From NCBI GenBank assembly GCA_016840025.1, contig JAEOTF010000483.1, positions 1-25,928 on the forward strand: DNA of 25,928 nucleotides. Reading direction: 5' to 3'. Each line of letters starts with the position of its first letter. Within the stretch, counting starts at the first letter, position 1. Both the position numbers and the translations under genes were made by a program. This stretch comes from Candidatus Hodarchaeota archaeon (GTDB lineage Archaea > Asgardarchaeota > Heimdallarchaeia > Hodarchaeales > YT1-039). Below are positions 17,834-25,654 of the stretch, piece by piece. Under the pieces are notes generated by a model that did not search any database, had not been told where the DNA came from, and saw only the letters and a program-made list of their open reading frames with translations.

Positions 17834-18634
17834 TCAAGATCTAGGTTCTTTAATGTTTAAGTGTGGACTCCATCTAATTTCAGGAAATAAAACCGAATGA
17901 TTAAGATAAATAGGTGAGATGCTAATTTCTTTTCTTTGCTTTACAGCCCACGCGTCAGTACCAGCAGGAAATTCATCAAATGGCTCACCAATGATCCAAA
18001 AATAAGAGTTGCCACGTGGATCTTTGCCCATTGTTACTTGATTCGTATAAGTTCGAATAGAAGGTATAGTCATATGAATTGGTGTATCCAAGCTAACTTG
18101 ATAAGGAAAATTAACATTAAGGAATGCTAATCCTTCTGGCCATTGTGAATTATGAACAGACTTAATAATCTCGGCAGATAGATCTTTAACTACAGAAAAA
18201 TCATGTTTTTGAACATGATAGAAAACCTCCCTTCGGGGGACATTCGAGGAAAAGCAAATAGCGGGAATTTTGTTTGTCGCTGCCTCATACCCTATCGCGC
18301 ATGTTCCAGAAGTCAAAATATTATGGTACGAGCAATTTTCACCCAAATTTATCCCTGAAACAACTAGATGAGGCTTTTCACCGAGAATATGCATACCCAT
18401 TGGTACTGAATCAGCTGGCAAACCATCAATTGCAAAAGCAGGCTCGTTAGTAATTAAAGTATCTTCCATGTACCGTATAATACTGTTTATGGTTAAGGAT
18501 TTGGCGGTGGCACTCTTTTGATATTGTGGAGTAACAACAGTGGTATTTCCAACATGGGATGCTGCATTATAAAGTGCCGAAAGCCCCCATGACTTGATAC
18601 CATCGTCATTAGCTGCAAGAATCTTGTACATCAT
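17834..18634 (-). CDS. surE: 5'/3'-nucleotidase SurE
   Basis: 266 residues, a usual length. SurE removes phosphate from nucleoside monophosphates using a divalent metal. The metal ligands are visible: the Asp pair in NDDGI (10-11), a Ser in the KSATAKS segment, and the Asn in SGINLGEN. The SGINLGEN...SGTCAIGYEAA pattern is the family signature. The N-terminus YKILAANDDGIKSWGLSAL deviates slightly from the common ILLTNDDG but keeps the catalytic pair. Two adjacent ATG codons start the gene. It is divergent from the isopentenyl phosphate kinase gene, and an A/T-rich element (18664-18676) may serve as promoter. Confidence 0.93.
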   Translation of the reverse strand: MMYKILAANDDGIKSWGLSALYNAASHVGNTTVVTPQYQKSATAKSLTINSIIRYMEDTLITNEPAFAIDGLPADSVPMGMHILGEKPHLVVSGINLGENCSYHNILTSGTCAIGYEAATNKIPAICFSSNVPRREVFYHVQKHDFSVVKDLSAEIIKSVHNSQWPEGLAFLNVNFPYQVSLDTPIHMTIPSIRTYTNQVTMGKDPRGNSYFWIIGEPFDEFPAGTDAWAVKQRKEISISPIYLNHSVLFPEIRWSPHLNIKEPRS

Positions 18635-18719
18635 TTCTCAACTAACCTAGAAAATCATCAGATTTATGTTTTTAAGCAAACGTCAAGAGTTAGTATTAAG
18701 AGTAAGGAAATGTGAAAGA

Positions 18720-19736
18720 ATGGTCAAACCAGAAAACATTATATTGAAATTAGGCGGGTCAGCTATAACCAAAAAAAAGGATGCAACTGTAAAAGAAGAT
18801 CTGCGAAAGTTATTAGGATTAGAAGAAGGAACTCATCTTAATATTCGTGAATTGTTTTCTTCCATAGATAAATTCTTCAACTGGGAAATTCTTAATGCAT
18901 TAGGACCACAATTAGTAGAAATCTATGAAAATGTTTCTTCTTTGACTATTATTCATGGAGCAGGACCATTTGGTCACTCTGTTGTTTCACATTTTCGTTC
19001 TGAAGAGAAATCGGAACAAGAGTATCACGGATGGCCATTAACAATTCTAAGTGTTACCCTTCAAAATCAGATGATAGTGGGATGGTTACAAGGATTGGGG
19101 ATTCCTGCAGTGTCTATTCCACCTCATGCGGTCTATCTCGGCAAAGAAGCATCGTCTCCTGACTCTATCATATTACTAGACGCCGAAGGAGATACAAGTA
19201 TCCTTAAAAATATGCTACATCGACGTTATGTGCCTGTTTTATATGGAGATATGATAATAGATACAACAGGGCAGTACAGAGTTCTATCTGGAGATACACT
19301 CTTGTCAATTCTTGTACGTGAACTAGAAGACATTGATTTAGTCATTGCAGGTGCTCTTTTTAGCGCAAAGGCAAAAGACAAAGAAGTTGGTGTTTATACT
19401 CTAGACCCATCTAAATATAGCGATACTTGTCTGATTCGACAAGTCACTGTACCAGAAAATGATTTACCCACATTTAATTTAGATGACGGGAGGCGTTTAA
19501 CTCTAGATCAGTTGAAAATAGAGATTAGTAAGAGCAAGGAAGAGCCCGGTAGTGCAATTGTTGAGAGTAGTGATGATATCACGGGAGAAATGCTAGGTAA
19601 GTTGGAAGAACTTATCCAATGCGCTCGATATGGTGTACGGGGACATGTAGCAGATATACTAAGCCTAAAGGATATTATCTTGGAGGAGAAGGAAGAAGGT
19701 ACAAAGATTGAACCTAGTCCTACTACTACTTTTTGA
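18720..19736 (+). CDS. isopentenyl phosphate kinase
   Basis: 338 residues of the amino acid kinase fold. It phosphorylates isopentenyl phosphate to the diphosphate in the archaeal mevalonate pathway, feeding membrane lipid synthesis. Evidence: ILKLGGSAIT (8-17), HGAGPFGH (79-86, with the catalytic His at 86), YGDMIID...RVLSGDTLLSILVREL, and near the end DITGEMLGKLEELIQCARYGV, where family members usually have TGGM. It is about 70 residues longer than typical, with one insert after the first motif (about 20-60) and an acidic one before DITGEM. I prefer this ATG over the one at 18666, which lies 31 bp from surE and would place an extra non-conserved 18 residues in the promoter zone. No other mevalonate genes are near. 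Confidence 0.88.
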   Translation: MVKPENIILKLGGSAITKKKDATVKEDLRKLLGLEEGTHLNIRELFSSIDKFFNWEILNALGPQLVEIYENVSSLTIIHGAGPFGHSVVSHFRSEEKSEQEYHGWPLTILSVTLQNQMIVGWLQGLGIPAVSIPPHAVYLGKEASSPDSIILLDAEGDTSILKNMLHRRYVPVLYGDMIIDTTGQYRVLSGDTLLSILVRELEDIDLVIAGALFSAKAKDKEVGVYTLDPSKYSDTCLIRQVTVPENDLPTFNLDDGRRLTLDQLKIEISKSKEEPGSAIVESSDDITGEMLGKLEELIQCARYGVRGHVADILSLKDIILEEKEEGTKIEPSPTTTF

Positions 19737-20028
19737 TTGTTAAATGTGTGTTAAACGCTCCTGAAAATTAATTTAAGTAAGAATTGTAAAAAAATTTCAT
19801 AATTAACTAGATTTATTGATAATATCCAATAGATCGTTCTTTATATGGAGAATAAGAGTTTTACATCTAAAATTTAATCCGATCTTTTATTTTTAATTTG
19901 ATAAAGAAAAATAATCGGGATTTTGTTTCCTAAAAGCATTTTTTAAACGAAATATTCGTCTTTTAATAGAAAGAGTTGTTAAACTCTAACCTTTGTTAAG
20001 CAGCAAATAATAAAGGGCTTAACTACAG

Positions 20029-20035
20029 TTTATAA
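20029..20035 (+). promoter_or_regulatory. TATA box of cdhA copy 1
   Basis: TTTATAA inside CAGTTTATAACG. Transcription would start near 20060, giving a leader of about 55 bases. The AACGTAA inverted repeat begins at its last two bases. Confidence 0.5.
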
Positions 20036-20056
20036 CGTAAACCCGTGGATTACGTT
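20034..20056. promoter_or_regulatory. inverted repeat AACGTAA-N9-TTACGTT, candidate operator
   Basis: Perfect 7-bp arms with a 9-bp spacer, immediately downstream of and touching the TATA box. The position suits a repressor or an RNA hairpin at the 5' end. It is not found before copy 2. Confidence 0.45.
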
Positions 20057-20059
20057 GGG

Positions 20060-20074
20060 GTTACATATTGTAAC
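20060..20074. promoter_or_regulatory. GTTAC-N5-GTAAC palindrome, shared candidate operator (copy 1)
   Basis: GTTACATATTGTAAC, at the expected transcription start of cdhA copy 1. The same arms and spacer occur before copy 2 at 22640-22654. Confidence 0.55.
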
Positions 20075-20114
20075 TGATAACTGCTGTGTTAATTAAAGAG
20101 CTGATATTTTTAGG

Positions 20115-22469
20115 ATGGATAATAAAATGGGCATGAAAGGGAAAATACAGATTAAAAAGATGAAAAGTGAAGGATTAGAAATTGAAGACTTAGATTTTCG
20201 GATAGGACGAATCCTCACAGATGAATTAGATGAAAAAGCGGGACCAACCCCGTTTCCTGGGATCAAGGATCTACGGTCGTGGGATTTAACACTCATGGAG
20301 AGATTTAAGCCTTATTACGCGCCTCTTTGCGATATGTGCTGTCTTTGTACGTATGGTAAGTGTGACCTTAGCCAAGGGAAACATGGTGCATGCGGATTGG
20401 ACTTAAATACTCAGACTGCACGAATAGTGACTACAGCGTGTAGTGTTGGAGCTGCATGCCATACTGCACACGCAAAACATCTTGTTCATGCCTTAATTGA
20501 TAGATTTGGATCCGATAAAGAAGTTTGGGTTGGAAAGGGAATTAGCGTTGAAGCTCCCTTAACACGGCTTATAACGGGACGAAAATTAAACACTTTAGGA
20601 GATATGGAAGAGATTGTTGAATACTGTAGTGGTCAGCTGGTGGATGTACTTGCATCAGTTCATACAGGCCAAGAAGGAAATTACTATGACTATGAGAGTA
20701 AATCTCTCCATATCGGGATGATCGACTTACTTGCATTAGAAGTCGCAGATATAGCTCAAATTTCGGCATTCGATTCATTTCCAAAAGCAGATGCTGAAGC
20801 AGCGTTAGTAGATATAGGACTTGGTTCGGTGGATGCGAAGAAACCCACTATTTTGGTTATTGGTCACAATGTCATACCTTCAACAGCGATAATCGACCGA
20901 ATGAATGAATTAGGATTAATGGATAAAATAGAAATAGCGGGGATTTGTTGCACAGCCCATGATTTTACACGATATGACTCACGTGCAAAAATTATTGGAG
21001 CTATATCTCAACAACAACGAATAATTCGATCAGGTCAGCCTGATGTAGTGGTTATTGATGCACAATGTATTCGAACAGATGTTGTTGAAGAAGCACAAAA
21101 AATTGGCGCACCTGTTATTGCTACTACAGACAAAGCGTGCAGAGGTCTTCCTGACCGTAGTAATGATCTTCCAACTCTAATAATTGCTGACCTTGTAGCA
21201 GGAAAACATCCAGGGGCTTTAATTTTTGATAACGAAACACTTGCTAATGTAGTAGTTGAGCTAGCTCAGAAAATCGCGCCGATCCGAAATAAAAGAAGTT
21301 CTTTACCCTCTGCAAAAGAACTCAAAGCTTATGCCGAAGCTTGTTCCCAGTGTCGTAAATGCCGACAAAATTGTCCGCAAGATTTACATGTTCCTGCCGC
21401 TGTTGAAGCGCTTAAAAATGGCAACATCAAACCTCTTGCGCAACTTTTTGATCATTGTATAGCATGTGGACGCTGCGAAGGAAGTTGCCCGCAAGATATA
21501 CCCACCATGAGCCTTATTATTTCTGCTGGGGCAGAAAGTGTAAAAGACCGAAAATCAAAGATTCGATTAGGGAGAGGGGCTATTAGTGATACAGAAATCA
21601 GAAATGTTGGATCTCCAATTGTCTTTGGAGAAATTCCAGGAATTATCGCTCCTGTAGGATGTGCGAACTATCCTGCTGGACCTAATGATTTAGGAGTATA
21701 TACAGAAGAATTTCTCAAACGTCGATACATCGTAACCGCATCGGGTTGTTCCGCGATGGACATTGCGCTCTATAAAGATGAAGAGGGAATGGGATTATAT
21801 GAAAAGTATAGCGGCGAATTTGAGGGGGGTGGTTTATTAAATGTAGGTTCCTGTGTTTCTAATGCTCATATTGCAGGAGCTGCTGTAAAAGTAGCAAATA
21901 TTTTTGCAAGAAGACCACTTAATAGCAATTTTGAGGAAATTGCTGACTATATATTGAATCGAGTTGGAGCCGTTGGGATTGCTTGGGGTGCATATTCTCA
22001 GAAAGCTGCATCAATCGCAGCAGGTGTTCAGCGCTTAGGCATTCCCGTCATCGTTGGTCCACACGGCTGGAAATATCGACGATTATATCTTGGAGACAGA
22101 GATGATGAGGAACAATGGAAAGTTTATGACGCTCGAACAGGTGACAAAGTCTATGGCGGACCATTCCCAGATACGCTAATGTATGTGGCAGAAACCATTG
22201 AAGAAGCGATAGTGGAAACTGCTCGGCTTACTTTCAGACCTAATGATACTTTCAAAGGTCGAGCAATTAAACTCGCTCACTATTGGGAGCTAAGCAACAA
22301 ATACTATGGTAAAAATCCACCACACATTGAAAGATACATTCGAATGGAAAAAGACATTCCTATCAGCCTAAAGGAAGATATCCTGCCGATTTTAAAAGAA
22401 AATGGCTGGAAAGAACGAAGAATTCCAGATCCAACATTGCTTAAAAGACTAGTACGAACAAGTAAATAA
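20115..22469 (+). CDS. cdhA: CO dehydrogenase/acetyl-CoA synthase, CODH alpha subunit, copy 1
   Basis: 784 residues, close to methanogen CdhA. It carries out CO2/CO interconversion for the archaeal Wood-Ljungdahl pathway. An N-terminal Cys cluster CDMCCLCTYGKC...ACG (72-93) binds the B/D Fe-S clusters. Two 4Fe-4S ferredoxin motifs follow (Cys 410, 413, 416, 420 and 448, 451, 454, 458). The C-cluster ligands can be placed by comparison with known CODHs: His 251 (IGHNV), Cys 278/279 (GICCT), Cys 318 (DAQCI), Cys 516 (VGCANYP), Cys 545 (SGCSAMD) and Cys 580 (VGSCVSN), with the catalytic Lys near 630. All are present, so the enzyme should be active. ATG at 20127 is an alternative start. No cdhB, C, D or E gene adjoins; copy 2 lies 297 bp downstream. 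Confidence 0.95.
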   Translation: MDNKMGMKGKIQIKKMKSEGLEIEDLDFRIGRILTDELDEKAGPTPFPGIKDLRSWDLTLMERFKPYYAPLCDMCCLCTYGKCDLSQGKHGACGLDLNTQTARIVTTACSVGAACHTAHAKHLVHALIDRFGSDKEVWVGKGISVEAPLTRLITGRKLNTLGDMEEIVEYCSGQLVDVLASVHTGQEGNYYDYESKSLHIGMIDLLALEVADIAQISAFDSFPKADAEAALVDIGLGSVDAKKPTILVIGHNVIPSTAIIDRMNELGLMDKIEIAGICCTAHDFTRYDSRAKIIGAISQQQRIIRSGQPDVVVIDAQCIRTDVVEEAQKIGAPVIATTDKACRGLPDRSNDLPTLIIADLVAGKHPGALIFDNETLANVVVELAQKIAPIRNKRSSLPSAKELKAYAEACSQCRKCRQNCPQDLHVPAAVEALKNGNIKPLAQLFDHCIACGRCEGSCPQDIPTMSLIISAGAESVKDRKSKIRLGRGAISDTEIRNVGSPIVFGEIPGIIAPVGCANYPAGPNDLGVYTEEFLKRRYIVTASGCSAMDIALYKDEEGMGLYEKYSGEFEGGGLLNVGSCVSNAHIAGAAVKVANIFARRPLNSNFEEIADYILNRVGAVGIAWGAYSQKAASIAAGVQRLGIPVIVGPHGWKYRRLYLGDRDDEEQWKVYDARTGDKVYGGPFPDTLMYVAETIEEAIVETARLTFRPNDTFKGRAIKLAHYWELSNKYYGKNPPHIERYIRMEKDIPISLKEDILPILKENGWKERRIPDPTLLKRLVRTSK

Positions 22470-22474
22470 TCATA

Positions 22475-22507
22475 GCTCTATAACTAGAGCCTTTTTTTCT
22501 TTTTTTA
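22475..22507 (+). terminator. hairpin and T-tract terminator after cdhA copy 1
   Basis: GCTCTA-TAAC-TAGAGC (22475-22490), a perfect 6-bp stem with a 4-base loop, followed by C, T7, C and T7. It begins six bases after the stop codon. This looks like a bacterial-style intrinsic terminator and means copy 2 needs its own promoter. Confidence 0.75.
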
Positions 22508-22639
22508 AAAAGATCGAAAGAATTAAGGGAAGTCATAGATTTTTTGACTATAATAGAGGAAATAAGTTCTGATTTTAAATATCTTGACTCTTCTAGGCAG
22601 ATGTTTCTCCCTAAGTAACTTTTCATGGGAATAAGTCTC

Positions 22640-22654
22640 GTTACAAATAGTAAC
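22640..22654. promoter_or_regulatory. GTTAC-N5-GTAAC palindrome, shared candidate operator (copy 2)
   Basis: GTTACAAATAGTAAC, with the same arms and 5-bp A/T spacer as 20060-20074. It lies 22 bp upstream of the TATA-like box of copy 2. Confidence 0.55.
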
Positions 22655-22676
22655 CAATAGGAAAATTTACTAACTG

Positions 22677-22683
22677 ATATATA
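22677..22683 (+). promoter_or_regulatory. TATA box of cdhA copy 2
   Basis: ATATATA within CTGATATATAGG. Transcription would start near 22705, inside the cluster of GTTAC/GTAAC half-sites. Confidence 0.45.
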
Positions 22684-22693
22684 GGCAAAATCT

Positions 22694-22725
22694 GTTAAGT
22701 AACACTCAAAGTGTAACTAAGTTAC
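22694..22725. promoter_or_regulatory. cluster of GTTAC/GTAAC half-sites at the copy 2 start
   Basis: Three overlapping near-palindromes: GTTA-AG-TAAC (22694-22703), GTAACACT-CAA-AGTGTAAC with one mismatch (22699-22717), and GTAAC-TAA-GTTAC (22713-22725). The half-site is the one used in the palindromes before both cdhA copies. Confidence 0.5.
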
Positions 22726-22766
22726 TTCCTTGTTGTTTTACGATTAATAAGAGCAAATGAGATTGG

Positions 22767-25115
22767 ATGGATTTTCTGATGGCAAAATCTGGTAGAATAC
22801 GAATTGATAAGATGAAAAGCACAGGATTAGAGATTGAAAACCTGGATGTTCGCATTGGTAAGATTCTTACAGATGAATTGGATGAACCAATGGGTCCTAC
22901 ACCGTTTCCAGGGGTAAAAGATCTACGTGCTTGGGATATGAAATTAATGGCGCGATATGAACCGTTCTATGCGCCATTGTGCGATATGTGTTGCTTGTGT
23001 ACATATGGAAAATGCGATCTTAGTGAGGGAAAGAACGGCGCTTGTGGTCTCAACCTCAACGCTCAAACAGCACGAATTGTGACCACTGCGTGTTGCGTAG
23101 GGGCTGCAGCACATATTGGACATGCAAGACATCTTGTTCATGCATTAATCGAAAAATATGGACCCGAGCATCCTCTGTATTTGGGAAAGGGAATCAGTGT
23201 AGAAGCACCTGTTACACGTTTAGTAACAGGAAGAAAATTGAGTTCACTTGGAGATATGGAGGAGATCATCGATTATTGCGGTGGGCAACTTGTAGATGTA
23301 CTTGCTTCAATTCATACAGGACAGGAAGGAGATTACCGAGATTTTGAAAGTAAATCACTGCATATTGGAATGGTCGATCAATTAGGTATGGAAATCGCCG
23401 ATATAGCGCAGATATCAGTTTATGATTCGTTTCCAAAAGCAGATCCCGAAGCACCCCTGGTCGATATCGGATTAGGCGCATCAATGACCGAAAAACCAAT
23501 GATTTTGGTCATTGGGCACAACGTTGTCCCATCAACCTACATAATAGATCACATGAGAGAGTTAGGACTCTCAGATAAAATTGAAATTGGGGGTATTTGC
23601 TGCACAGCTATTGATAATACACGTTATGACGCTACTGCGAAAGTAGTAGGAAGTATCACTCAGCAACAGCGATTCATCCGTTCTGGTTGTGCTGATTTAG
23701 TTGTAATCGATGAACAGTGTATCAGAGCCGATACTGTTTTAGAAGCTCAGAAGGTAGGTGCACCAGTCATAGCAACGACGGACAAAGCTTGTCGAGGACT
23801 TCCAGACATGTCGGATGAGCCTGTTTCAAAGATAGTAGAGCTCCTCGTCACCGGTAAAGAACCAGGCGTGTTGATTTTTGATCATGAAAAATTAGCAAAA
23901 GTTGTAGTCGAAGTAGTTCAAAAAATTGCGCCAATTAGAAAGAAAAAGACAGCTTTACCAACCCTTGAAGAATTAAAAGCTTATGCTGAAACATGTACTG
24001 ATTGCCGTAACTGCATTCGTAATTGTCCTCAGGACCTTGACATTAGCTCAGCAATGGTTGCTGCAGCAAAAGGTGACCTTAGTAAATTAGTCCATCTATA
24101 CAGTCATTGTATAGCGTGCGGACGTTGTGAGGATAATTGTCCTCAACATGCACCCATCTTGAGCATTATCACTTCTGCTGGAGCAGAAGCCATGAAAAAT
24201 GAACGTGCAAAAATGCGAGCGGGTAGAGGCGCAATCGGAGACACAGAAATCAGGAATGTTGGAGCACCCATTGTTTTTGGTGAGATCCCAGGAATTATTG
24301 CTCCCGTAGGCTGTGCTAACTATCCTGCTGGACCCAATGATTTAGGAAAATACACCGAAGAATTTCTGAAAAGGCGATACATTGTGACGACTTCCGGATG
24401 TTCGGCAATGGACATCTCCTTCTATAAGGATGAAGATGGTGTGGGTCTGTACGAGAAATACGGTGGAGAATTCGATGGCGGTGGTCTCGTGAATGTTGGG
24501 TCATGTGTATCAAATGCCCATATTGCAGGCGCAGCCATGAAAGTAGCCAGTATCTTTGCTCGACGTCCTCTAGCTGGGAATTACGAAGAAATTGCTGACT
24601 ACATATTGAATCGAGTAGGAGCAGTTGGAATTGCCTGGGGTGCTTATTCCCAAAAAGCTGCATCCATTGCTGCAGGTGTTCAAAGACTGGGAATTCCTGT
24701 CATCGTTGGCCCACATGGCTGGAAATACCGACGATTATTCGTTGGTGATCAGGATAACGATGACAAGTGGATGGTCTATGACGCTCGAACAGGTGATAAA
24801 GTCTATGGCGGACCATTCCCAGATAATCTAATGTATGTCGCAGAAACGATTGAGGAAGCCATAGTAGAGACCGCACGACTCTGTTTCAGACCCAATGACA
24901 CTTTCAAGGGTCGAGCAGTCAAATTGGCGCACTATTGGGAATTAAGCAATAAATACTACGGTAAACAGCCGCCACACATTGAAAGATACATCCGAGTAGG
25001 AAAAGATGTTCCTATCAGCCTAAAGGAAGACATCCTACCGATATTAAAAGAGACTGGCTGGAAAGAACGAAGAATTCCGGACCCGACACTTCTCAAACGA
25101 CTTTGCAGAAAATAA
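22767..25115 (+). CDS. cdhA: CO dehydrogenase/acetyl-CoA synthase, CODH alpha subunit, copy 2
   Basis: 782 residues, collinear with copy 1 without gaps through the N-terminal half, so the same residues apply: N-terminal Cys cluster 72-93, C-cluster His 251 and the Cys of GICCTA, DEQCI, VGCANYP, SGCSAMD and VGSCVSN, two ferredoxin motifs (CTDCRNCIRNCPQ and CIACGRCEDNCPQ), and SQKAAS with the catalytic Lys. It should be an active CODH. The proteins are nearly identical from about residue 500 on (e.g. ADYILNRVGAVGIAWGAYSQ) and differ more in the middle. Both copies share the pre-sequence pattern MDxxM, and an ATG at 22779 could be the start (GGATGGAT lies before it, as in copy 1). It has its own promoter and terminator. 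Why two copies are kept is unknown; different electron partners or expression conditions are possible. Confidence 0.95.
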   Translation: MDFLMAKSGRIRIDKMKSTGLEIENLDVRIGKILTDELDEPMGPTPFPGVKDLRAWDMKLMARYEPFYAPLCDMCCLCTYGKCDLSEGKNGACGLNLNAQTARIVTTACCVGAAAHIGHARHLVHALIEKYGPEHPLYLGKGISVEAPVTRLVTGRKLSSLGDMEEIIDYCGGQLVDVLASIHTGQEGDYRDFESKSLHIGMVDQLGMEIADIAQISVYDSFPKADPEAPLVDIGLGASMTEKPMILVIGHNVVPSTYIIDHMRELGLSDKIEIGGICCTAIDNTRYDATAKVVGSITQQQRFIRSGCADLVVIDEQCIRADTVLEAQKVGAPVIATTDKACRGLPDMSDEPVSKIVELLVTGKEPGVLIFDHEKLAKVVVEVVQKIAPIRKKKTALPTLEELKAYAETCTDCRNCIRNCPQDLDISSAMVAAAKGDLSKLVHLYSHCIACGRCEDNCPQHAPILSIITSAGAEAMKNERAKMRAGRGAIGDTEIRNVGAPIVFGEIPGIIAPVGCANYPAGPNDLGKYTEEFLKRRYIVTTSGCSAMDISFYKDEDGVGLYEKYGGEFDGGGLVNVGSCVSNAHIAGAAMKVASIFARRPLAGNYEEIADYILNRVGAVGIAWGAYSQKAASIAAGVQRLGIPVIVGPHGWKYRRLFVGDQDNDDKWMVYDARTGDKVYGGPFPDNLMYVAETIEEAIVETARLCFRPNDTFKGRAVKLAHYWELSNKYYGKQPPHIERYIRVGKDVPISLKEDILPILKETGWKERRIPDPTLLKRLCRK

Positions 25116-25149
25116 CTAGAAAAGCACAAAGCTAAATCTAGTTATTTTT
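25109..25149 (+). terminator. hairpin terminator overlapping the stop codon of cdhA copy 2
   Basis: Perfect 12-bp arms, AAAATAACTAGA (25109-25120) and TCTAGTTATTTT (25137-25148), with a 16-base loop. The stop codon (25113-25115) lies inside the left arm. A pyrimidine-rich, T-rich stretch follows to about 25162. Confidence 0.7.
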
Positions 25150-25236
25150 CATCTCTTTTTATTACAAGGGGAGCAAGGAGGTTCTATTTTATTTTAATTC
25201 GGAATCATTTTATTATATGAGCTATTTTCAATTAGA

Positions 25237-25243
25237 ATATATA
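25237..25243 (+). promoter_or_regulatory. TATA box of the nucleotidyltransferase gene
   Basis: ATATATA 67 bp before the start codon. Transcription would start near 25265-25270, at the 12-bp palindrome. Confidence 0.4.
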
Positions 25244-25264
25244 CAAAATGGTTCCTTTTTGTAA

Positions 25265-25276
25265 AACATTAATGTT
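25265..25276. promoter_or_regulatory. 12-bp palindrome AACATTAATGTT, candidate operator
   Basis: A perfect palindrome at the expected transcription start of the nucleotidyltransferase gene, as for autoregulated toxin-antitoxin-like units. It is short and A/T-rich, so chance is possible. Confidence 0.3.
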
Positions 25277-25309
25277 AGGATTAATTTAGGTGAAGATAGA
25301 GGAAATTAT

Positions 25310-25654
25310 ATGTTTGAGCATCACAGAAAAGCAATTATGAAAATAAAAAATCACCTGGAAAGTGATCCAAACATTCTTGCCCTGATTAGTGTGGGATCTG
25401 TTGCAAGAGGGAATACACAGGAAGTTTCAGACATTGACCTTGTTTTAATCGTTAGAGAAGAGAAATATACTCAGAGAAAGGGAGCAAGAGACCTTCTTGT
25501 TGAGTTTAATGAATTTACAGAATATCCCGAGGGGCATGCGGGAGGGAAAGTATATAATGTACAATACCTGTATGATGTTGTTGAGAGGGGTGTTTTTCTG
25601 TTTCAAAAAAAATTTCCAATCTTGGACACTGATTGCCAATTTAGGAGCTTATAA
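25310..25654 (+). CDS. minimal nucleotidyltransferase (MNT-like), possibly 3'-truncated
   Basis: 114 residues of the DNA polymerase beta-like nucleotidyltransferase fold. The signature GSVARGNTQEVSDIDL gives the Gly-Ser (29-30) and the two metal-binding Asp (41 and 43), so the active site is intact. Such minimal enzymes transfer a nucleotide to a protein or small molecule and often act as antitoxins with a HEPN toxin; no HEPN gene lies next to it in the window. GAGGAA precedes the ATG by six bases. The ORF ends 22 bp before the IS607 transposase start, with an unconserved tail (DTDCQFRSL), so the original 3' end may have been replaced by the element. That is an inference. Confidence 0.82.
   Translation: MFEHHRKAIMKIKNHLESDPNILALISVGSVARGNTQEVSDIDLVLIVREEKYTQRKGARDLLVEFNEFTEYPEGHAGGKVYNVQYLYDVVERGVFLFQKKFPILDTDCQFRSL

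Larger units (their letters stand above)
19737..20114. other. 378-bp regulatory region upstream of the first cdhA
   Basis: No coding or RNA gene was seen. The region is A/T-rich and its last 145 bp are dense in inverted repeats: ACGAA-ATA-TTCGT (19947-19959), AGAGTT-GTTA-AACTCT (19972-19987), AACGTAA-N9-TTACGTT (20034-20056) and GTTAC-N5-GTAAC (20060-20074). A TATA-like box sits at 20029-20035, so the last two repeats overlap the expected transcription start. Confidence 0.55.

Noticed and set aside
18666..18719. Upstream ATG start for the isopentenyl phosphate kinase
   Set aside because: The extra 18 residues are not part of the fold and overlap the likely promoter zone shared with surE.
23042..23347. 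101-codon plus-strand ORF inside cdhA copy 2
   Set aside because: Out-of-frame shadow; Cys/Trp-rich translation with no family pattern.
24316..24663. 115-codon minus-strand ORF inside cdhA copy 2
   Set aside because: Antisense shadow of a highly conserved coding region.
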